DNA of 20,498 nucleotides from NCBI GenBank assembly GCA_023402505.1, contig JAEYGD010000236.1, forward strand, positions 1 through 20,498, given 5' to 3'. This document shows, piece by piece, positions 14,576 through 20,498 of the stretch. The position numbers and the translations under genes were made by a program. The notes under the pieces were generated by a model that saw only the letters and a list, made by a program, of their open reading frames with translations, had not been told where the DNA came from and ran no database searches. This DNA is from Actinomycetes bacterium. Lineage in GTDB: Bacteria; Actinomycetota; Actinomycetes; Mycobacteriales; Micromonosporaceae. The stretch's first letter is position 1, and each line of letters begins with the position of its first letter.

Positions 14576-16294
14576 TCAGCTGTCGTCGGTGTGGTTGCGG
14601 CTCCACCGCCCGCCCACCGGCGGGGTGTCCAGGCGGACGGCGTCCCCGGCGTTGCCGGCGAGGTCGTTGTCCTCGATCCGGCAGGACACGCAGCTGCCCC
14701 GCTCGGTCACCCACAGCCCGTACGTCTGGGTGCCGTCGCCGGTGTCCCATACCCGGTTGCCGCGCACCGTCGCGGCGTCCACCGCCGCGTTGACGGTGAT
14801 CCCGGCCCGCAGCGCCGGCGGGGCGGGCAGATCGTAGCGGCTGCCCGGGGGCGGCACGTCCTCGTTCCAGGCGGTGGCGGCGTCCGGCCGCGACTCGGCG
14901 AGGGTGAGCTGGGTGGCGGTGTTGGCGGCCACCACGGCGGTCCGGCCGCCCACCCGCAGCACCTTGCCCCGGTGCCCGTCGGGCGGCCAGTTCGCCTCCA
15001 CGTCGGTCACGGACTTGCGCCCGTACCGCACCGAGGCGCCGGACCCGCTGCTGGCGGGAGCGCAGCGGCGGCCGTTGTCACGGATCCGGTTGCCCACCAG
15101 GAACGCGTCGACCATCGGCCGGTCGACCCGGATCGCGTCCATGCCGTTGTCGGCGAGGTCGTTGCCCTCGACCACCACGGCCGTGGCCGGGCCCCGGTAG
15201 CCGTTGCCGAGATCGTGCTCGTGGTAGCCGTACCCGCCGTTGCCGGTGATCCGGTTGCCGCGGATCGTGTACGGGCCCGGCGTGTTGCCCATGCTGATGC
15301 CGTCGCCGACGTTGCGGTCGATGACGCAGTCGACGAGCAGCCCACCCCGCCCGGCGATCCCGGCGGTGCCGTTGGCGGAGACGTCGAAGCCGGCCTCCAG
15401 GTTGCCGGTGAGCGTGCAGGCGGAGACGACCAGCCCGTCAGCGCCCCAGTCGGAGATGCCGAAGCGGTTGGCCTGGCTGTGGCAGCCGACGATCCGGTAG
15501 CCGCGCGGCGGCGTCCAGTCCGGCTTCTGGAGTTCGAGGAAGATCCCGTTGGTGCCGTTGGCCAGCGTGGTGCAGTTGGCGATGGTGCAGCGTTCGATCT
15601 CGCCCCACCCGCCCACGCCGATGCCGATTCCCGCGCCGCCCATCTGCAGCCCGTTGTCCAGGCGGCCGCAGCCGACCACGACGCAACCGTCGATCACGGT
15701 GTCCTGGAGGAAGTCGCAGCCGAGGCCGGTGGCGCCGGTGTGGTGGATGTAGAGGTTGCGGAACACGCCCCGCACGACGTACTGCAGGCCCAGGCCCTTG
15801 GCGAGGTAGCTGTACTCGGTCATCGCCACGCCGGACCCGTCGATCTCGAAGTCGGCGAAGGTGCACTCGGCGATGTGCCGGTCCCGGTCCGCGCCGTGCT
15901 GCACGGTCGTCCAGTAGGCCAGCGGCACCGGGTCCGACCGGTTGCCCGCGTTGCTGAGCAGGAACCGGGTCGCCGCCGGCCCGGCACCGACCAGGGACAC
16001 CCCGCTGCGCCACACCGTGCCGGCGTCGCGGATCGAGTAGATGCCGGGCGGGCAGTAGATCACCCGGGCCCGGCCGTCGGCCTTGTACCCCTCGCCGAGC
16101 CGGTCCACCAGCGCGGCGAGGGCGGGTTGGTCGTTGGTGACGCCGTCGCCGGTCAGCCCGTGGTCGCGGGCGTCGCACCACAGCGGCGCACCGGCGACGG
16201 GCGTGAGCCGCTTCGGCACCGCGGTGGACAGACCCTGGTGGGACACGGCGCCCGCGTTCCCGCTCCCGGCCGCGAGAAACCGTAGGAAGGGCAC
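14576..16294 (-). CDS. Right-handed parallel beta-helix protein (pectate-lyase-3/NosD-like repeats)
   Basis: This 572-residue protein starts at GTG 16294, 21 bases after the glpK stop, with a modest RBS (GAGGG). Residues about 38-110 match the start of Pfam Pectate_lyase_3-type proteins (CDARDHGLTGDGVTNDQPAL, VIYCPPGIYSI, GVSLVGAG). Then follow many beta-helix coils with the pattern xGNxIxxNG: CTLTGN, CVIDRN, RGNRITGNGG, EGNDLADNGMD, VGNRIRDNG, RGNRVWDTG, EDNDLAGNAGD. Such folds occur in polygalacturonases, epimerases, alginate/pectate lyases and phage tailspikes, so the exact activity is unassigned. No convincing signal peptide is seen, odd for a polysaccharide-active enzyme; a truncated N-terminus or non-classical export is possible. 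Its end nearly meets the convergent GH15 gene, leaving no separate terminator. Confidence 0.78.
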   Translation of the reverse strand: MPFLRFLAAGSGNAGAVSHQGLSTAVPKRLTPVAGAPLWCDARDHGLTGDGVTNDQPALAALVDRLGEGYKADGRARVIYCPPGIYSIRDAGTVWRSGVSLVGAGPAATRFLLSNAGNRSDPVPLAYWTTVQHGADRDRHIAECTFADFEIDGSGVAMTEYSYLAKGLGLQYVVRGVFRNLYIHHTGATGLGCDFLQDTVIDGCVVVGCGRLDNGLQMGGAGIGIGVGGWGEIERCTIANCTTLANGTNGIFLELQKPDWTPPRGYRIVGCHSQANRFGISDWGADGLVVSACTLTGNLEAGFDVSANGTAGIAGRGGLLVDCVIDRNVGDGISMGNTPGPYTIRGNRITGNGGYGYHEHDLGNGYRGPATAVVVEGNDLADNGMDAIRVDRPMVDAFLVGNRIRDNGRRCAPASSGSGASVRYGRKSVTDVEANWPPDGHRGKVLRVGGRTAVVAANTATQLTLAESRPDAATAWNEDVPPPGSRYDLPAPPALRAGITVNAAVDAATVRGNRVWDTGDGTQTYGLWVTERGSCVSCRIEDNDLAGNAGDAVRLDTPPVGGRWSRNHTDDS

Positions 16295-16315
16295 CTTCTC
16301 GGGTCCCTCGCGCTG

Positions 16316-17833
<1,518 letters not shown>

Positions 17834-17893
17834 GCGGGAGGTCTCCTCTGCGGCTCGTAGCGGATCTGTCGATCAGACGCGAACGAGCGCGGC

Positions 17894-17991
17894 TGGCGCA
17901 AGCCGGCAGCGCGGTCAGCGCAAGCCGGCGGCCCGGTCAGCGCAAGCCGGCGGCCCGGTCAGCGCAGGCCGGCGCGAGCCGGCGGCACGGT
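17894..17991. repeat. 22-bp tandem repeat between the hydrolase gene and glpK
   Basis: Two identical 22-base units (CAGCGCAAGCCGGCGGCCCGGT) lie at 17916-17937 and 17938-17959. A divergent copy precedes them (about 17894-17915), and a longer copy with a 10-base insertion follows (17960-17991). The units contain GCCGGC palindromes and repeat the motif GCGCTGACCG that includes the hydrolase stop codon (minus strand). The array seems to have grown from the gene's end. It could act as an RNA-structure element or be a neutral minisatellite. Confidence 0.8.
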
Positions 17992-19634
17992 CAGCGCGGC
18001 TCGCAGATCCGGCCGGTCAACGCGGGATCTCCCTCCCGGAGGTCGGTCCACAGAGGGTTCAGGTCGAGCACGAGCGGAGGCGCCTGCCAGGCCGCGCTGA
18101 GCCGCTGCAGCACCTCGTAGATGCCGAGGGGCTGGTCGACCGGCTCCCCGGCCAGGAAGGCGACGGCCTGCTCGTAGACGTCGCTGCGGTCGAGCAGGCC
18201 GCCGTGCAGGGCGGGGACCTCGACGACGGGGATCCGGGTGTACTCGCCGGGCGGCGCCTCGGCCGCGCCCACCAGCGGCAGGAACGCGATCATGCGGACG
18301 CCGGGCGCCGGGCAGAGGATGCGGTTGCGGTAGAACGGGGCCTCGACGATCACGGATCGGATGAACGGCTCGTCCGGCCCGGTGTCCACCTCCTTGACCA
18401 GGTTCGTCACGGCGGCGATGGCCCGCAGCTCCCAGCCGGCGACCAGCCCCCAGCCCTCGTGCCCGGGTGGCGGGTAGTAGGCGCGCGCGGGCCAGATGAG
18501 CGGGCTGAACAGCAGCGCCGCCGCCACCGGCCCGCCCGGCAGCTTGTCCAGGTAGGTCCGGATGACCAACGCGCCCTCGCTCTCCCCGGCCAGGGCGACC
18601 TGCCGACCGGTCCGCTCGTGCAGGGCGTCGACCTGGGCCTCGAGCAACGCCGCGCTGGAGTCCAGCGAGCGGTGGGTGTCCTCCGGCCGGTACGGCAGCG
18701 GCCGGCCGGAGGGGTCGAGGCCCACGTAGGAGAAGCGCTGCACGTGCGGGTCCACGGCCGGCTCGCCGTCCCAGCTCGACTCGAACCCGGCCAGGACGAT
18801 CACCGCGTACGGCACCCGCTCCGGCAACGGGTTCCGGACGAACGGCGGGGTCCACGCCCCGGTGGTGCCCGAGGCGACCCCGATCAGCGGTGGCGCGCCG
18901 ACCGCGGCGACCATGGTCAGGACGATCGCGATCGGCGCCACCGGCACCCGCGCCCACCGGACCCGCCGCTGGTGCCGGACCGCCGCGGTCACCGTCCGTC
19001 GCCACAGCAGCCCGTTCACCGCTCCGGCCAGGCCGGCCACCATCACCCGCGACCACCCCGGCACCGTCATGATCACGGCGCCGGCGAGGGTGAGCACCAG
19101 GAAGTTCAGCAGTGACCAGCCGAGCAGCTCGACCGAGGGCAGGCCCTTCCACCAGCGCTGGACGACGCCGGCGCGCTGGAGGAACGGCGCGATGAGGATC
19201 ATCGGCACCACGGAGGCGAACAGGTACCAGGAGAGCGCCACCGCGGAGAACGCGACGGAGATCGCCGCCCACGGCGAGATGATCAGGAGGGCGATCACCG
19301 CCACCTCCAGGTTGCGCAGCACCAGCCACCGCGCCGACGGGCGGGGATGCTCCTCCGGCCAGGCCAGCGAGGTCAGCCAGGCGGACAGCAGGCCACGCCC
19401 GACGACGGCGATCACCAGACCGAGCGCGAACGTGGTCCACGAGTTGTGGTAGACGAGCAGCCAGCGCAGGTCGTGGTACGAGTCGTACGGCCAGACGGCG
19501 GTCGCCTGGGGGGCCAGCGGCTGCGCGGCGAAGAACCCGAGCCCGACCAGGGCCGCCATCTCCAGCATCGGGGGTACCGCGGCGAGCAGCAGCAGGCGCG
19601 CACTCCGACGGCCCGCCACGTTGAGTCGCATCAT
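17991..19634 (-). CDS. Membrane-anchored alpha/beta hydrolase
   Basis: With ATG at 19634 the product is 547 residues; ATG 19631 or an upstream in-frame ATG at 19715 are alternatives. The start at 19634 is chosen because the extra 27 residues are polar and low in conservation cues, though its RBS (GAGCGGG) is weak. The N-terminal half has about five membrane segments, including LLLLAAVPPMLEMAALVGLG, FALGLVIAVVGRGLL, VAVIALLIISPWAAISVAF, LLNFLVLTLAGAVIMTVPGW and IAIVLTMVAAVGAPPLIGVA. The C-terminal half is an alpha/beta hydrolase with the nucleophile elbow GESEG (Ser352) and a likely catalytic His477 in VPALHGGLLDRSD. It probably faces outward after the last helix. The substrate (lipid, ester or envelope component) is unknown. 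Confidence 0.72.
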   Translation of the reverse strand: MMRLNVAGRRSARLLLLAAVPPMLEMAALVGLGFFAAQPLAPQATAVWPYDSYHDLRWLLVYHNSWTTFALGLVIAVVGRGLLSAWLTSLAWPEEHPRPSARWLVLRNLEVAVIALLIISPWAAISVAFSAVALSWYLFASVVPMILIAPFLQRAGVVQRWWKGLPSVELLGWSLLNFLVLTLAGAVIMTVPGWSRVMVAGLAGAVNGLLWRRTVTAAVRHQRRVRWARVPVAPIAIVLTMVAAVGAPPLIGVASGTTGAWTPPFVRNPLPERVPYAVIVLAGFESSWDGEPAVDPHVQRFSYVGLDPSGRPLPYRPEDTHRSLDSSAALLEAQVDALHERTGRQVALAGESEGALVIRTYLDKLPGGPVAAALLFSPLIWPARAYYPPPGHEGWGLVAGWELRAIAAVTNLVKEVDTGPDEPFIRSVIVEAPFYRNRILCPAPGVRMIAFLPLVGAAEAPPGEYTRIPVVEVPALHGGLLDRSDVYEQAVAFLAGEPVDQPLGIYEVLQRLSAAWQAPPLVLDLNPLWTDLREGDPALTGRICEPR

Positions 19635-19687
19635 GCGTAGGATGCCCGCTCGTCGTGACTCTCGGTGTCGGTTCGGTGCAATGGGTC

Positions 19688-19716
19688 TTGACGTGACCTG
19701 CGACACACCATTCAAT
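19688..19716 (+). promoter_or_regulatory. Weak candidate promoter for the GGDEF gene
   Basis: TTGACG (19688-19693) and TTCAAT (19711-19716) are 17 bases apart on the plus strand, about 120 bases before GTG 19836. The -10 lacks the usual A at position 2, so this is tentative. The segment lies in the 201-base divergent region between the hydrolase and GGDEF genes. Confidence 0.25.
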
Positions 19717-19722
19717 GTGCAA

Positions 19723-19737
19723 GTGGCACGGTGCCAC
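19723..19737. promoter_or_regulatory. Perfect 15-bp palindrome in the divergent hydrolase/GGDEF intergenic region
   Basis: GTGGCACGGTGCCAC has 7-base arms around one central base. It lies just after a candidate -10 (19711-19716) and about 90 bases upstream of the hydrolase start. Position and symmetry suit a dimeric repressor that could control one or both divergent genes. No regulator gene is adjacent. Confidence 0.4.
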
Positions 19738-19835
19738 GTCGGAGCGGCCTCGCCAGGGACCCGCCACTTCGACCGATTTCACTCTCGCGTCACCCGGCCA
19801 CGCAGACCGGGCGCGGTATGTGCGGAGGGTAGTCG

Positions 19836-20498
19836 GTGAACGAGCGCCGCCGCCGCCTGCGGCTCAGCGCGGCCCTGCACGTGGTCTCCCACGGGGTCGC
19901 CGTCCTCTACTGCCTGCTCACTCTCGGCCAGCCGCACCGTGACCGCATGCTGGTGGCGTACGCCTTAGGGATGGCGGCCGGGGCGGCGGGCTTGTGGGCG
20001 GCGCGACGGGTGGTCCGCAAGGCGACCGTCTACCAGGTTTCGTTCAGCATCCTCCTGGTCACGCTCGCGGCGCTGGCGCTGGGTACGCACTGGGACGGCG
20101 GCGTCGACGCACCGGCCGCGCTGGGTTTCCTGACCACCACCGTGTTCGTCGCCACGCAGACCCCGCACCTGCGGCTCATGGTCGCGCTGGAGGTGCTGAT
20201 CCTCGGCACCTACGTCGCGGTCGCCGCCGTCGGCCCGCCGATGCGGCCCGGGCACCTGTTCATCAACGTCGCCGGCATGGTGGTGTTGATCTCGGTGTGT
20301 TCCACGCAGGCCCGCAAGCTGGCCCGGCAGCGTTCCCAGCTGCGTGCCCTGGCCACGCTGGACCCGCTCACCGGGGCGCTGAACCGGCGCGGCCTCGCCG
20401 AGTCGGCCGCCGCCCTGTTCGCGCCCCGGTGCCGGCCCGGCCCGGCGTTGCTCTGCCTCGACCTGGACGGCTTCAAGCAGGTCAACGACCTGCACGGG
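19836..20498 (+). CDS. Membrane GGDEF-domain protein (diguanylate cyclase), 3' end outside the window
   Basis: A frame opens at GTG 19836 with an excellent RBS (GGAGGG, six bases upstream) and continues 221 codons to the window edge. Residues about 10-160 hold some six membrane segments (SAALHVVSHGVAVLYCLLTL, MLVAYALGMAAGAAGLWAA, VSFSILLVTLAALAL, LGFLTTTVFVAT, VALEVLILGTYVAVAAVG, FINVAGMVVLISV). A short helix (ARKLARQRSQLRAL) joins them to the start of a GGDEF domain: LDPLTGALNRRGL from about residue 175 and the metal-binding LDLDGFKQVNDLHG from about 208. The GG(D/E)EF signature itself and any EAL domain lie beyond the edge, so cyclase activity is expected, not shown. It would make c-di-GMP at the membrane. 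It is divergent from the hydrolase gene. Confidence 0.85.
   Translation, partial: MNERRRRLRLSAALHVVSHGVAVLYCLLTLGQPHRDRMLVAYALGMAAGAAGLWAARRVVRKATVYQVSFSILLVTLAALALGTHWDGGVDAPAALGFLTTTVFVATQTPHLRLMVALEVLILGTYVAVAAVGPPMRPGHLFINVAGMVVLISVCSTQARKLARQRSQLRALATLDPLTGALNRRGLAESAAALFAPRCRPGPALLCLDLDGFKQVNDLHG

Noticed and set aside
17894..17991. CRISPR-like repeats.
   Set aside because: The units are directly tandem without spacers, and no cas genes are present.

Overview
The window looks like chromosome from a high-GC (roughly 70% or more) Gram-positive actinomycete, most likely of the Micromonosporaceae (Micromonospora-like). That assignment is an inference from base composition, G/C-ending third codon positions, frequent GTG/TTG starts, long antisense open frames and the gene families. 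No rRNA, tRNA, CRISPR array, insertion sequence or phage gene was found, and no gene-free stretch exceeds 300 bases.

Layout. (1) Positions 1-2645, minus strand: a LacI-family regulator, then a CUT1-type sugar-binding lipoprotein, then probably the first codons of a permease running off the left edge. (2) Positions 2646-2884: a divergent control region with two LacI-type operator-like sites. One lies between the -35 and -10 of the regulator's own promoter. The other is an 18-bp inverted repeat just upstream of the plus-strand operon. (3) Positions 2885-9651, plus strand: five tightly packed, mostly overlapping genes for sugar-acid breakdown. They encode a Gfo/Idh/MocA oxidoreductase, a uronate isomerase (uxaC, with a net frameshift in this sequence), an enolase-superfamily dehydratase of the L-fuconate dehydratase type, a polyol/hexuronate dehydrogenase (UxuB/UxaB-like) and a second Gfo/Idh/MocA oxidoreductase. 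(4) Positions 9827-12583, plus strand: two secreted pectate lyases, PL1 and a modular PL3, ending in a strong hairpin terminator. (5) Positions 12733-14571, plus strand: a GH15 glucoamylase/trehalase-like enzyme. (6) Positions 14576-19634, minus strand: a membrane-anchored alpha/beta hydrolase, a 22-bp tandem repeat, glycerol kinase (glpK) and a parallel beta-helix protein. (7) From 19836 to the right edge: a membrane GGDEF protein (diguanylate cyclase), cut by the window.

How it fits together (inference). Regions 1-4 form a plausible pectin-to-central-metabolism locus. The secreted lyases cut polygalacturonate, the ABC importer brings in the products, and the LacI protein derepresses both divergent units. 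UxaC and the dehydrogenase would turn galacturonate or glucuronate into an aldonate (altronate or mannonate), and the FucD-like enzyme would dehydrate it to 2-keto-3-deoxygluconate. No classical UxaA or UxuA dehydratase, and no KDG kinase or aldolase, is in the window. The FucD-like protein is therefore the most interesting element: it may be a non-orthologous replacement for the usual dehydratase.

Caution on sequence quality. uxaC carries a net two-base loss next to its active-site motif, best explained by two single-base losses in G/C runs. The regulator's reading frame also runs on through a terminator-like hairpin, as a lost base near its stop would cause. Uncorrected indels in G/C runs should be considered before calling either gene broken.
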